DNA from: Pseudoselenomonas ruminantium
GTDB taxonomy: Bacteria; Bacillota; Negativicutes; Selenomonadales; Selenomonadaceae
Assembly: GCF_900113715.1 (NCBI RefSeq)
Contig: NZ_FOQK01000002.1
Span: forward strand, 62,001-126,000
Reading direction: 5' to 3'
DNA: 64,000 bases
Below, piece by piece: positions 25,772 through 34,376 of this stretch. Numbering within the stretch: position 1 is the stretch's first letter; every line of letters begins with the position of its first letter. The notes below the pieces were generated by a model. That model did no database searches. It saw only the letters and a program-made list of their open reading frames with translations, and was not told the origin of the DNA. The position numbers were made by a program, and so were the translations under genes.

Positions 25772-28027
25772 ATGCTTGAAAATAAACAGTGGGATGGTTT
25801 TTCGGGAAGCCTTTGGCGGGAAGAAATCAATGTGCGTGATTTCATCCAGAAGAACTATCAGCCCTATGATGGGGACGAATCGTTCCTGGCAGGCCCGACT
25901 GAGGCGACGAATAAACTTTGGGACAGACTGCAGGCGCTGCAGAAGGCCGAGCGCGAGAACGGTGGCGTCCTCGATATGGATGTGGATATCGTATCTAGCC
26001 TGACTTCCCATGGGGCAGGCTACATCGATGAATCCATGAAGGATTTGGAACGTGTGGTCGGCCTCCAGACGGATAAACCGCTGAAGCGTGCCTTCATGCC
26101 CTATGGCGGCATCAAGATGGCAGAGCAGGCCTGCCAGAACTATGGCTATGAGCCGAGTGCGAAACTTCATGAGATCTTCACGAAATATCATAAGACCCAC
26201 AACCAGGCCGTGTTTGATGCCTATACGCCGGAAATCCGCCGCGCCCGTCACAGCCACATCATCACGGGTCTGCCGGATACCTATGGCCGCGGCCGCATCG
26301 TGGGCGACTACCGCCGCGTAGCGCTTTATGGTATCGACCAGCTGATTGCCTTCAAGGAAGCCGATAAAGCCAATACCGGTATTGATGGGGTTATGACCGA
26401 TGAGGTCATCCGCCAGCGTGAGGAGCTCACGGAGCAGATCCGTGCGCTGCAGGGCATGAAGGAAATGGCTGCCATCTATGGCTTTGACATCTCGGCCCCG
26501 GCCAAGGATGCCCGCGAGGCCGTACAGTGGCTCTATTTCGGCTATCTGGCTGCCATCAAGACCCAGAACGGCGCCGCCATGAGTGTCGGCCGCATTTCGA
26601 CCTTCCTCGATATCTACATCGAGCGCGACATCCAGAACGGCAAGCTGACGGAAGCGGAGGCCCAGGAGCTCATCGACCATCTCGTCATGAAGTTCCGCAT
26701 GGTGAAATTTGCGCGCATCACGTCCTATAATGAGCTGTTCTCGGGGGACCCGGTCTGGGCGACGCTGGAAGTTGCCGGCATCGGCATGGATGGCCGCAGC
26801 CTGGTCACGAAGAACGACTACCGCTTCCTGCATACCCTTGAGAATATGGGCCCGGCTCCGGAGCCGAACCTCACGGTGCTCTATTCCTCGGCCCTGCCGG
26901 AGAACTTCAAGCGCTATGCGGCCAAGATTTCGGTGACGACGAGCTCCATCCAGTATGAGAACGACGATGTCATGAAGGTGGAGTGGGGCGATGACTACTC
27001 CATCTGCTGCTGCGTATCGGCAACCCAGACGGGCAAGGAGATGCAGTTCTTCGGGGCGCGTGCGAACCTGGCCAAGTGCCTGCTCTATGCCATCAATGGC
27101 GGTGTGGACGAGAAGTCCGGCGAGCAGATCGGGCCGGAGTACCGCGGTGTCACCGGGGATATCCTGGACTACGAGGATGTCGTGAAGAAATTCGACCGCA
27201 TGATGGATTGGCTGGCAGGCCTTTACGTCAATACGCTGAACCTCATCCAGTATATGCATGATAAGTATTATTACGAGGCCGCTGAGATGGCCCTTATCGA
27301 TACGGATGTGCGCCGCACGTTTGCTACGGGCATTGCTGGCTTCTCCCATGTGGTTGACTCCCTGTCGGCCATCAAATACGCCAAGGTCAAGGCCATCCGC
27401 AACGACGCGGGCATCGTGACCGATTACGAGACGACGGGGGATTTCCCGCGTTACGGCAACGACGATGAGCGTGCCGACGAGATTGCCAAGTGGCTCTTGA
27501 AGTCGTTCCTCGACAAGATCAAGTCCCGTCATACCTATCGCAACTCGGAGCCGACGACGTCGATCCTTACGATCACGTCGAATGTGGTCTATGGCAAATA
27601 CACGGGGGCAATGCCGGATGGCCGCAAGGCTGGCGTTCCGCTTTCGCCAGGTGCCAACCCGAGCTATGGTGCCGAGCAGAACGGCCTGCTGGCATCGCTG
27701 AACTCCGTGGCGAAACTGCCCTATGAGTGGGCCCTTGACGGCATCTCCAACACCCAGAGCATGACGCCGGAGGCCCTTGGCCATAACGACGAGGAGCGTT
27801 CCGCGCAGCTCGTGAATGTGCTTGACGGCTACTTCGACCAGGGCGCCCATCATCTGAATGTCAACGTCTTTGGCCGCGAGAAGCTCCTCGATGCCATGGA
27901 GCATCCCGAGAAGGAAGAGTATGCAAACTTCACGATCCGCGTCTCGGGCTATGCGGTCAAGTTCATCAACCTGACCCGCGAGCAGCAGCTCGATGTCATT
28001 GCGAGAACCTTCCATGCACACATGTAA
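25772..28027 (+). CDS. pflB: Pyruvate formate-lyase
   Basis: 751-residue glycyl-radical enzyme converting pyruvate and CoA to acetyl-CoA and formate, a central step of anaerobic fermentation. The catalytic cysteines lie in [27 protein letters not shown] (Cys 412-414; the adjacent pair is standard, a third Cys precedes). The radical glycine is Gly 726 in [18 protein letters not shown]. The substrate-binding [17 protein letters not shown] is present. ATG 25772 follows GAGGAGG. pflA overlaps the 3' end by 14 bp. Confidence 0.98.
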   Translation: MLENKQWDGFSGSLWREEINVRDFIQKNYQPYDGDESFLAGPTEATNKLWDRLQALQKAERENGGVLDMDVDIVSSLTSHGAGYIDESMKDLERVVGLQTDKPLKRAFMPYGGIKMAEQACQNYGYEPSAKLHEIFTKYHKTHNQAVFDAYTPEIRRARHSHIITGLPDTYGRGRIVGDYRRVALYGIDQLIAFKEADKANTGIDGVMTDEVIRQREELTEQIRALQGMKEMAAIYGFDISAPAKDAREAVQWLYFGYLAAIKTQNGAAMSVGRISTFLDIYIERDIQNGKLTEAEAQELIDHLVMKFRMVKFARITSYNELFSGDPVWATLEVAGIGMDGRSLVTKNDYRFLHTLENMGPAPEPNLTVLYSSALPENFKRYAAKISVTTSSIQYENDDVMKVEWGDDYSICCCVSATQTGKEMQFFGARANLAKCLLYAINGGVDEKSGEQIGPEYRGVTGDILDYEDVVKKFDRMMDWLAGLYVNTLNLIQYMHDKYYYEAAEMALIDTDVRRTFATGIAGFSHVVDSLSAIKYAKVKAIRNDAGIVTDYETTGDFPRYGNDDERADEIAKWLLKSFLDKIKSRHTYRNSEPTTSILTITSNVVYGKYTGAMPDGRKAGVPLSPGANPSYGAEQNGLLASLNSVAKLPYEWALDGISNTQSMTPEALGHNDEERSAQLVNVLDGYFDQGAHHLNVNVFGREKLLDAMEHPEKEEYANFTIRVSGYAVKFINLTREQQLDVIARTFHAHM

Positions 28028-28769
28028 GGGGTATATCAATGCGGTAGAGAGCTTCGGCTCGGTGGACGGGCCGGGGCTTCGCTACATCTTCTTCCTGCAG
28101 GGCTGCCCGCTGCGCTGCAAGTACTGCCATAATCCCGAAACCTGGCAGGGCACAGGCGGCACGGAGATGACGGCCCCAGAGGCACTGGCTAAGGCCCTGC
28201 GCTACAAGTCCTATTGGAAAAATGGCGGTGGCATCACCGTGTCGGGGGGCGAGCCGCTGCTGCAGGCAGGCTTTGTCACAGAGTTGTTTACACTGGCCAA
28301 GGAGCAGGACGTTTCGACCTGCATCGATACCTCAGGCGCTGTCTTCTCGCGGGAAGAGCCGGTGTTTTCAAAGCTTGCGTCACTGCTGGCCGTAACGGAT
28401 ACGGTGCTCCTGGACATCAAGCATATTGACATGTCAAAACATCGGGATTTGACCGGTCAAGGCAATGGACAGATTCTTGCTTTTGCCAGATATTTGGCTG
28501 AAATCGGGAAACCGGTCTGGATCCGCCATGTCCTTGTGCCGGGCATCAACGATGATGCGGAAAGCCTTGCCAAATTGTCCAGCTTTGTGGCGGGACTTGG
28601 CAATGTCCAGCGCTTTGAGGTGCTGCCTTATCATCGCCTGGCTATCCATAAATACGAAGAGCTGGGAATCGACTACCCGCTTCCCGATGTGCCAGAGCCA
28701 ACGAAAGAAGCCGTGGCCAAGGCAGAAGCAATCCTGCGCACAAGTGAATATCAAGGCTATAAACGCTGA
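28014..28769 (+). CDS. pflA: Pyruvate formate-lyase activating enzyme
   Basis: Radical SAM enzyme that installs the glycyl radical on PflB. From ATG 28014, inside the pflB end, it is 251 residues; the longer frame from 27993 is less likely. The cluster motif [14 protein letters not shown] is near residue 29, with [14 protein letters not shown] further on and the conserved LLDIKHID. Directly after this, [21 protein letters not shown] is written by two palindromes at 28426-28460. Those residues are in the variable stretch following DIKH. A strong terminator ends the operon. Confidence 0.96.
   Translation: MHTCKGYINAVESFGSVDGPGLRYIFFLQGCPLRCKYCHNPETWQGTGGTEMTAPEALAKALRYKSYWKNGGGITVSGGEPLLQAGFVTELFTLAKEQDVSTCIDTSGAVFSREEPVFSKLASLLAVTDTVLLDIKHIDMSKHRDLTGQGNGQILAFARYLAEIGKPVWIRHVLVPGINDDAESLAKLSSFVAGLGNVQRFEVLPYHRLAIHKYEELGIDYPLPDVPEPTKEAVAKAEAILRTSEYQGYKR
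28426..28460. repeat. TTGAC-NN-GTCAA palindrome pair inside pflA
   Basis: TTGACATGTCAA 28426 (read I-D-M-S-K) and TTGACCGGTCAA 28449 (read D-L-T-G-Q): the two copies are in different reading frames. Confidence 0.92.
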
Positions 28770-28780
28770 GTGATAGATAC

Positions 28781-28825
28781 AACAGAGGCTGCTGTACGTA
28801 ATATTTACGTGCAGCAGCCTCTGTT
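28781..28825 (+). terminator. Terminator of pflBA
   Basis: Long hairpin with arms AACAGAGGCTGCTG.ACGTAA and the complement, one mismatch, then GTTGTTGTT. Its core is shared with the terminator at 30367. Confidence 0.88.
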
Positions 28826-28930
28826 GTTGTTCTGGAAAAAAGCAAGCATCTGCCTATCCGTACAACATGACAATCCGGCAGGCAGCTGACCGGAAGGCCC
28901 GGCTATCGCCGGGGGGTAAGGAATTTCCCC

Positions 28931-28958
28931 TTGACAGATTTTTTGTATACAGTATAAT
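28931..28958 (+). promoter_or_regulatory. Consensus promoter of the MFS gene
   Basis: TTGACA, 16-bp spacer, TATAAT; leaves a leader of about 90 bases. The preceding 80 bp contain a GC-rich hairpin (GGCCCGGCTATCGCCGGG) of unknown role. Confidence 0.85.
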
Positions 28959-29007
28959 AAGTCACATGGCATTTACATATTTACAATATATTTTGCCAAT
29001 GGTTAAT

Positions 29008-29034
29008 CTATTGTCTTTTTTAAAAAGACAATAG
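29008..29034. promoter_or_regulatory. 27-bp perfect palindrome in the MFS leader
   Basis: Arms of 13 bp, CTATTGTCTTTTT and AAAAAGACAATAG, around a single T, ending 23 bp before the start codon and about 50 bp after the -10. Fits an operator or an RNA hairpin close to the ribosome site. Confidence 0.65.
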
Positions 29035-29057
29035 TGCATAGGAAGTGAGGAATCTTT

Positions 29058-30353
29058 ATGAATCTGGAAAACACCATAAGCAGTGCCAAGGCACCCGCCG
29101 GTACAAACTATCGCTGGAAAGTTGCCAGCCTGATCTTTCTGGTCAGTTTTGTCGCCTACATGGATCGCGTAAACCTTTCTGTCGCTACGCCGGTCATCAT
29201 GCAGGAATTCGGTTTCACCAAGATTGATATGGGGCTTATCCAAACCTGTTTCTTCGGCGGGTATGCGCTGATGCAGGTTCCCGGAGGCATTTTGGCAGAT
29301 CGCTTCGGCCTTCGCAAAACCGGTACATTTGCCATCCTCTGGTGGTCGATCTTTACCGCGCTGACTGCTCTGGCGCATGGAAAATTCAGCTTTGCTGCCG
29401 TTCGCCTGGCCTTCGGCCTCGGCGAGGGCCCAGTCTTCCCTTCGCTCGGTGCAGCCTGCTATAAGTGGTTCAACCACGCCGAAAAGGGCAAGGCCAGTTC
29501 CTCTATCCTTGGCGGCACCTTTTTCGGTCCGGTCGTCGGCCCACTGCTGACTGTCGCTCTGATGGGGTGGCTCGGCTGGCAGGGCGTCTTTATCATCTTT
29601 GGTATCCTCGGCATCGTCGTTGCCTATGCCTGGCACCACTACACCCGGGATACCCCGGAAGATTGCCCTTATGTAAGCGAAGAAGAAATCAACTACATCA
29701 ACGAAGCGCGCAGCGATCAAACGGAAAAAGCCGTAGCTCCGTGGAAGGAGCTTCTGATGAACCATCGGTTCTGGGCTGTCGGTCTTCAGTTCCTCGTCGT
29801 CGATTACATCATGTATGTTTTTCTTTCCTGGCTGCCCATGTTCCTCACCGAAGTATATGGGCTGAGCCTCAAAACCATGGGCTTCTGGACCTCCGTCCCC
29901 TGGATTGCCTTGACCTTCATGGTCTTCTTCGCCGGCTGGTTTTCTGACCGCTTGGCTGCGGGCAAGAACAGTGAACGCCAGTACACCATGCGCACGGTCA
30001 CCGCTATCTTTGGCATCGCAGTCACTTCCGTAGGTCTTTACGCAGCATCCCGCATGGCTTCCGTTGAAGCTGCTATCTTCTGGATGACGCTGGCTCTCGG
30101 CTCTCTTGGTTTTTGTATGAGTGCCACTTGGTCATCGGTCATGTCGCTGGGCGGCCGCTTCAGCGGCTCTGTTTCCGGCTGGATCAATCTCTGGGGCAAT
30201 ATCGGCGGCGTCCTCGCCCCGATTGTCACGGCCTTCCTCGTCGAGACATACGGCTGGAACAACGCATTTTCTATCACAGCGCTATTCGGTCTTATCGTAG
30301 TCGCCTGCTGGCTGGTCATCAAGCCAGGCAAGCAGCTTATCGCCGATAACTGA
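29058..30353 (+). CDS. MFS transporter, anion:cation symporter type
   Basis: 431 residues, twelve predicted membrane segments. YMDRVNLSVATPVIMQEFGF in TM1 and GGILADRFGLRKTG in the first cytoplasmic loop mark the anion:cation symporter group of the major facilitator superfamily (hexuronate, galactonate, glucarate and similar carriers). RLAFGLGEGPVFPSLGAACYKWF is the characteristic TM4 motif. The exact sugar acid or carboxylate is not predictable. It has a consensus promoter, a palindromic leader and its own terminator. Confidence 0.88.
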   Translation: MNLENTISSAKAPAGTNYRWKVASLIFLVSFVAYMDRVNLSVATPVIMQEFGFTKIDMGLIQTCFFGGYALMQVPGGILADRFGLRKTGTFAILWWSIFTALTALAHGKFSFAAVRLAFGLGEGPVFPSLGAACYKWFNHAEKGKASSSILGGTFFGPVVGPLLTVALMGWLGWQGVFIIFGILGIVVAYAWHHYTRDTPEDCPYVSEEEINYINEARSDQTEKAVAPWKELLMNHRFWAVGLQFLVVDYIMYVFLSWLPMFLTEVYGLSLKTMGFWTSVPWIALTFMVFFAGWFSDRLAAGKNSERQYTMRTVTAIFGIAVTSVGLYAASRMASVEAAIFWMTLALGSLGFCMSATWSSVMSLGGRFSGSVSGWINLWGNIGGVLAPIVTAFLVETYGWNNAFSITALFGLIVVACWLVIKPGKQLIADN

Positions 30354-30366
30354 TGCTATCCGCATG

Positions 30367-30427
30367 GCCACACAAAAAAGAGGCTGCTGCACGTAATATT
30401 CACGTGCAGCAGTTTTTTTGTGTGGCC
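30367..30427. terminator. Extended terminator after the MFS gene
   Basis: Nested hairpin: outer arms GGCCACACAAAAAA / TTTTTTTGTGTGGCC, inner arms CTGCTGCACGT / ACGTGCAGCAG. The inner core, including the loop AATATT, repeats the pflBA terminator. Confidence 0.88.
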
Positions 30428-30545
30428 GGCCTGTCTTTGCGGCTAAGGGAGGTCTTGATCTTGGGTTAATTTGTGAGTGCCATTACCTGCGGTTTGTCGT
30501 ATGCGCTGCTGCATTGGCTGTTCCGGCGGGAAATAAAGGAATGTC

Positions 30546-30583
30546 AAAATTATATTTGACAAAATATAATTTTACTGTATAAT
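30546..30583 (+). promoter_or_regulatory. Promoter with overlapping AT-rich dyad of the redox operon
   Basis: TTGACA at 30556-30561, 16-bp spacer, TATAAT at 30578-30583. A perfect dyad, AAAATTATATTT (30546-30557) and AAATATAATTTT (30562-30573) with 4 bases between, covers the -35. It resembles Fur-superfamily (for example PerR) boxes in base content; the regulator is not identified. Confidence 0.7.
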
Positions 30584-30659
30584 AGGGAGTGTAAAAAAGA
30601 AATGAAGGGTTTAGAGACGGATGTGTAGAAGAGTCTCTAAGCAAAGGAGAGCTGAAAAC

Positions 30660-30992
30660 ATGGACAAGCAGGAAATGATCAATGCCTTTCATATGATGTG
30701 GGACAACTTCCCGGAGCCCATCATGCTGATCACCAAAGATCGCCAGATCCACGCGGTGAATAAGAAAGCAGCTTCGCTGGGGCTCAATGATCAGATGAAA
30801 TGCTCGAGTATCGGCAAGCCGGAGCAGCATAAGGGCTGTCTCTGCAATCAGGCGGCAGATACGAAGCAGGCTGTCTACAAAGCCTACGAAGGGCAGTTTG
30901 GCCGGGCTTATGGTTTTTGGATTCCTGTGGCTGGGGCTGAGGAATATATCATCCACTTCGGCGTAGGTTCTACGTTCGAATATCCCATGTGA
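30660..30992 (+). CDS. Small PAS-like protein with a cysteine-rich loop
   Basis: 110 residues from ATG 30660 (AAAGGAG upstream). The N-terminal part MWDNFPEPIMLITKDRQIHAVNKKAASLGL has a PAS-like pattern; the middle has CSSIGKPEQHKGCLCNQAADTKQAV with four cysteines in total; the end is YGFWIPVAGAEEYIIHFGVGSTFEYPM. First gene of an operon of thiol-redox enzymes, so the cysteines may sense redox state or bind an iron-sulfur cluster or haem. That role is inferred. Confidence 0.6.
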   Translation: MDKQEMINAFHMMWDNFPEPIMLITKDRQIHAVNKKAASLGLNDQMKCSSIGKPEQHKGCLCNQAADTKQAVYKAYEGQFGRAYGFWIPVAGAEEYIIHFGVGSTFEYPM

Positions 30993-31048
30993 TGAAGGTC
31001 GCGTAAGTCTGTTTCCTCATTTTTATTCAGAGAGAAGGAGCTGATGGC

Positions 31049-31996
31049 ATGGAGAAAAAGCGGATCCACAAGGATATCGTTATTGTTGGTGCAGGTATGG
31101 CAGGGCTGACGGCAGCCCTGTATGCAGGGCGCATGAATCTGGACGTGCTGGTGCTGGAGAACGGCATTGTCGGCGGACAGATAGCCAATGCCACTGGTAT
31201 TGAGAACTATCCCGGTTTTGCCAAGGTTTCCGGCAAGGAGCTCATCGGCACTCTTCAGCAGCAGGCAGAAAGCTTTGGTGCAGTCATCGATGAGTTTGAC
31301 TCCATCGTGAAGGTAAGCCTCAAAGGGCAGCCGAAGCTGGTGGAAACAGAGGCATATATCTACGAGGCAGATGTGGTCATCATCGCTTCGGGCATGAACC
31401 GCCGCAAACTGCCGCTGCCGGAGGAAGCAAAGTATGCAGGCAAGGGCGTGCACTACTGCGAACTCTGCGACGGTCATATGTATCAGGACAAAGTCATCGC
31501 CGTCATGGGCGGAGGCAATGCGGCCGTAGATGCTGCCAATTTCCTCACCAAGCATGCCAGCAAGCTCTATCTGATACACCGTTCGGAGCTGCGGGCGGAT
31601 GAAGTCTCCCAAAAGCGGTTGAAGGAGAATCCCAAGGTGGAGATCTTCCTGCAGACGGAGATCAAGAGCCTGCAGGGAGAGGGACGCTTGGAGCGCATCG
31701 AGGTGCTGGACAAGGCCTCGGGGGAGACGCGCAGCCTGCCCGTGGATGGCATCTTTGTCAATATCGGCGTAGTGCCCAATACGGAGCTTTTCCAGGAAGA
31801 GCTGCCGCTTTCGGCCAGTGGCCGTATCGAAGCCGGTGAGGACTGCCGGACAGCCATTCCAGGGGTATTTGCCGCCGGGGATGTGCGGGAAAAAGAAATC
31901 CGCCAGCTGACTACCGCTGCCGCTGACGGCACGGTAGCCGCTTTGCTGGCTGAAAAATATCTAGTGAAATTGAAGGAGGGTAATGCAGTATGGTAA
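31049..31996 (+). CDS. Thioredoxin-reductase-like flavoprotein
   Basis: 315 residues. FAD-binding GAGMAGLTAALYAGRMNLDVLVLE at the N terminus, redox pair CELC (Cys 137 and 140), NAD(P)-binding GGGNAAVDAANFLTKHA, and the terminal FAD segment GVFAAGDVREKEIRQLTTAAADGTVAA. It reduces a small thiol protein using NAD(P)H; the glutaredoxin-like gene overlapping its 3' end by 7 bp is the obvious partner. Length and layout equal TrxB. A second trxB elsewhere would be expected for the housekeeping role. Confidence 0.88.
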   Translation: MEKKRIHKDIVIVGAGMAGLTAALYAGRMNLDVLVLENGIVGGQIANATGIENYPGFAKVSGKELIGTLQQQAESFGAVIDEFDSIVKVSLKGQPKLVETEAYIYEADVVIIASGMNRRKLPLPEEAKYAGKGVHYCELCDGHMYQDKVIAVMGGGNAAVDAANFLTKHASKLYLIHRSELRADEVSQKRLKENPKVEIFLQTEIKSLQGEGRLERIEVLDKASGETRSLPVDGIFVNIGVVPNTELFQEELPLSASGRIEAGEDCRTAIPGVFAAGDVREKEIRQLTTAAADGTVAALLAEKYLVKLKEGNAVW

Positions 31997-32220
31997 AAGT
32001 ATATTCGATCAATGATTGTCCTTGGTGTGACAAGGTGAAGAAGTATCTGAAGAGCAAGAATGTGGAGTTCGAGGAGCACAATATCGAGGAAAACGATGCA
32101 GACCGCGATGCCTGCTATGCGTTGACTGGGGACACCATGGTTCCCATCACGACGGCCAATGATAAGGATTATGTGCTGAGCTTCGACAAGGCTAAGCTGG
32201 ATGCCATGCTGGGCCTTTGA
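31990..32220 (+). CDS. Glutaredoxin-like protein
   Basis: 76 residues, thioredoxin fold with the dithiol site CPWC (residues 10-13), then [11 protein letters not shown] and TMVPITTA, where the cis-proline is in VPI as in glutaredoxins of the NrdH/mini-redoxin size. It overlaps the reductase gene by 7 bp and the next reading frame starts right after, so reductase, redoxin and peroxidase form a chain of electron transfer. Confidence 0.88.
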   Translation: MVKVYSINDCPWCDKVKKYLKSKNVEFEEHNIEENDADRDACYALTGDTMVPITTANDKDYVLSFDKAKLDAMLGL

Positions 32221-32255
32221 TAGATCGCGTGTCAGATGTAAGTGAGGAGAACGAT

Positions 32256-32801
32256 ATGGGTATTTATGATTTTGTGGTAAAGACCAACAAAGGTGTGGAA
32301 AAATCCCTGGCGGATTACAAGGGGAAGGTACTGGTCATCGTCAATACGGCTTCCAAGTGCGGCTTCACGCCGCAGTTCAAGGAGCTGCAGGATCTCTATA
32401 TGAAGTATAAGGGGCAGGGCTTGGAGATCCTGGGCTTCCCCTGCAACCAGTTTGCCGGCCAGGAGCCGGGCAGCAACAACGAAGTGCAGGAATTCTGCCG
32501 CTTGAACTATGGCGTGACCTTCCAGATCTTCGAGAAGGGCGATGTGCGTGGCGACACGGCGCAGCCCCTGTTCAAGTATCTGATTGAACAGCAGGGCTTC
32601 AAGGGCTTTGACGAGTCGCATCCCATCGCAGCAAAGCTGACGGAGGCGCTCCAGCAGAATTTCCCTGAGTACCTGGAAGGGGATTCCATCAAATGGAATT
32701 TCACCAAATTCCTGGTCGACAGGGAAGGCAAGGTGGTGGCTCGCTTCGAGCCGACCTATGATCCGGCCAAGATGGCGGGAGAGATTGAGAAGCTGCTGTA
32801 A
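32256..32801 (+). CDS. Glutathione peroxidase-family thiol peroxidase
   Basis: 181 residues from ATG 32256 (GTGAGGAG upstream). The peroxidatic Cys is in [16 protein letters not shown]; the catalytic Gln and Trp are in [12 protein letters not shown] and WNFTKFLVD. Bacterial members generally use thioredoxin-like partners instead of glutathione. The second cysteine in FPCNQF and another in QEFC offer resolving residues. Reduces hydroperoxides; last gene of the operon, followed by a terminator. Confidence 0.92.
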   Translation: MGIYDFVVKTNKGVEKSLADYKGKVLVIVNTASKCGFTPQFKELQDLYMKYKGQGLEILGFPCNQFAGQEPGSNNEVQEFCRLNYGVTFQIFEKGDVRGDTAQPLFKYLIEQQGFKGFDESHPIAAKLTEALQQNFPEYLEGDSIKWNFTKFLVDREGKVVARFEPTYDPAKMAGEIEKLL

Positions 32802-32840
32802 GCTGCTCCTCATGTTGTAAGGAAATCGGTATAGACAGGA

Positions 32841-32887
32841 AAGGGCCGTCGGCCTCACCTCCTTGGTGAAGACGACGGCCCTTTTGC
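32841..32887 (+). terminator. Terminator of the redox operon
   Basis: Arms AAGGGCCGTCG / CGACGGCCCTT with a 21-base loop that itself can pair, then TTTTGC. Confidence 0.85.
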
Positions 32888-33066
32888 TATGCGGAGGATC
32901 GCTGGTTTTGGCTGAAACGATTCCATAAACGCGGCCTTTCGATAACTAAAAAATAAAAGGGAAGCTGCCCGCTGATATAGAATGAGGTAAGTACGATAAC
33001 ATATATGCTATGGGTACTGACTCCAAGACGACATAGCGACAAGTGAATAGGCGAGGAGTGAAATGT

Positions 33067-34335
33067 ATGGATTCTGCTGTAATTACCTTATGTGTGCTTT
33101 GCGTAGCGGGGTTCTTCTTTGCTACGGAACTTATTCCCCTGGCGGTCACGGCCATGGGATCGGCTATTGTGCTGGGCTTGTTTGGGGTGCTTACGCCTGC
33201 CCAGGTGTATTCGGGGCTTTCCAATTCAACGGTGGTTTTGTTTGCGGGCATGTTCGTCATTGGCGCAGCCATGTTCCAGACGGGGCTGGCGCAGAAGATC
33301 GGCGTCACGGTCGTGAAGAAGGCGGGTACCGATGAGAAGAAGCTGATGCTGGCCTTGATGGTCATCACGATTATCCTTTCGGGTGTTTCGTCGAATACGG
33401 CGACGGTGGCCTGCCTGATGCCGGTGGTCGTGCAGATCTGCATTGCCGCACACATTCCCGTATCGTCGCAGCTCATGGGCATGGCGATCGCGGCCAATGT
33501 CGGCGGTACGCTCACGCTTATCGGTACGCCGCCGAACATCCTCATGAGTGCGACGCTGGAGACCTCCGGTTACAGCCCGTTTGGTTTCTTCGAGTTCGGT
33601 CTTATCGGTGTGCCGCTGTCCCTGGCAGGTGTCATCTACATGATGACGGTCGGACGGCGCCTGTGCCCGCATAATTACGCGGACAACAACCTGTTTGACC
33701 AGGAGTCGGCGGAGCCGGAGAATCCGCGCAAGATGTTCATCTGTGCCGCAATCCTGGTCTGTGTGGTCGTGGCGATGGTCTTGGAGAAGGATATCGGTGT
33801 GCCGATGCAGACGTCTGCCATCATTGGCGCCCTGGCCTGTGTGCTTACAGGCTGCGTGACAGAAAAGCAGGCCTATCAGGGGATTGACTGGGTCACGATT
33901 TTTCTGTTCGCCGGCATGCTGCCGCTGGCCAGTGCGATGGATAAGAGCGGGGCGGGCAAGATGATCGCCGATTTCGTGATCGGCCTCATCGGCACGGAGC
34001 CTTCGCCGATGGTCATTGTCGTGGCCATGTTCATCCTGTCCTGCGGGCTGACGCAGTTCATGAGCAATACGGCATCGGCCGCGCTGCTGGCGCCTATCGG
34101 GATTTCCATCGCCGAGTCCATGGGGGCCTCGCCGTATCCTGTGCTTATGACCATCGGTATTGCGGCATCCTGTGCCTTTACGACGCCGGTGGCGACGCCG
34201 CCGAATACGCTGGTGCTGGGGCCTGGCAAGTTCAGGTTCATCGATTATGTCAAGGTCGGTATCCCGATGGTGCTGGTGGCTTTGCTCGTGTGCATCTTTG
34301 TCATCCCGATTTTCTGGCCCTTCTTCCCAGGATGA
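33067..34335 (+). CDS. DASS/SLC13-family anion transporter
   Basis: 422 residues from ATG 33067, many hydrophobic helices. Divalent anion:sodium symporter signatures occur in both halves: SSNTATVACLMPVVVQI with IGTPPNILM, and QFMSNTASAALLAPIGISIAE with TTPVATPPNTLVL. Substrates in this family are dicarboxylates, citrate, tartrate or sulfate. ttdAB (L-tartrate dehydratase) is 15 kb away, and E. coli TtdT belongs to the same superfamily, but a tartrate role is only a guess. The next gene starts 41 bp later on the same strand. Confidence 0.88.
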   Translation: MDSAVITLCVLCVAGFFFATELIPLAVTAMGSAIVLGLFGVLTPAQVYSGLSNSTVVLFAGMFVIGAAMFQTGLAQKIGVTVVKKAGTDEKKLMLALMVITIILSGVSSNTATVACLMPVVVQICIAAHIPVSSQLMGMAIAANVGGTLTLIGTPPNILMSATLETSGYSPFGFFEFGLIGVPLSLAGVIYMMTVGRRLCPHNYADNNLFDQESAEPENPRKMFICAAILVCVVVAMVLEKDIGVPMQTSAIIGALACVLTGCVTEKQAYQGIDWVTIFLFAGMLPLASAMDKSGAGKMIADFVIGLIGTEPSPMVIVVAMFILSCGLTQFMSNTASAALLAPIGISIAESMGASPYPVLMTIGIAASCAFTTPVATPPNTLVLGPGKFRFIDYVKVGIPMVLVALLVCIFVIPIFWPFFPG

Positions 34336-34376
34336 GTATGCGGGTGCACTAGCCTTGTAAGCGAGGAGGAATATAC

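Noticed and set aside
25766-28039. 757-codon open frame on the minus strand opposite pflB
   Set aside because: It is the mirror of a certain pflB gene, with Arg/His/Asp-rich nonsense composition, no ribosome site and no recognisable domain. High GC codon bias creates such shadows.
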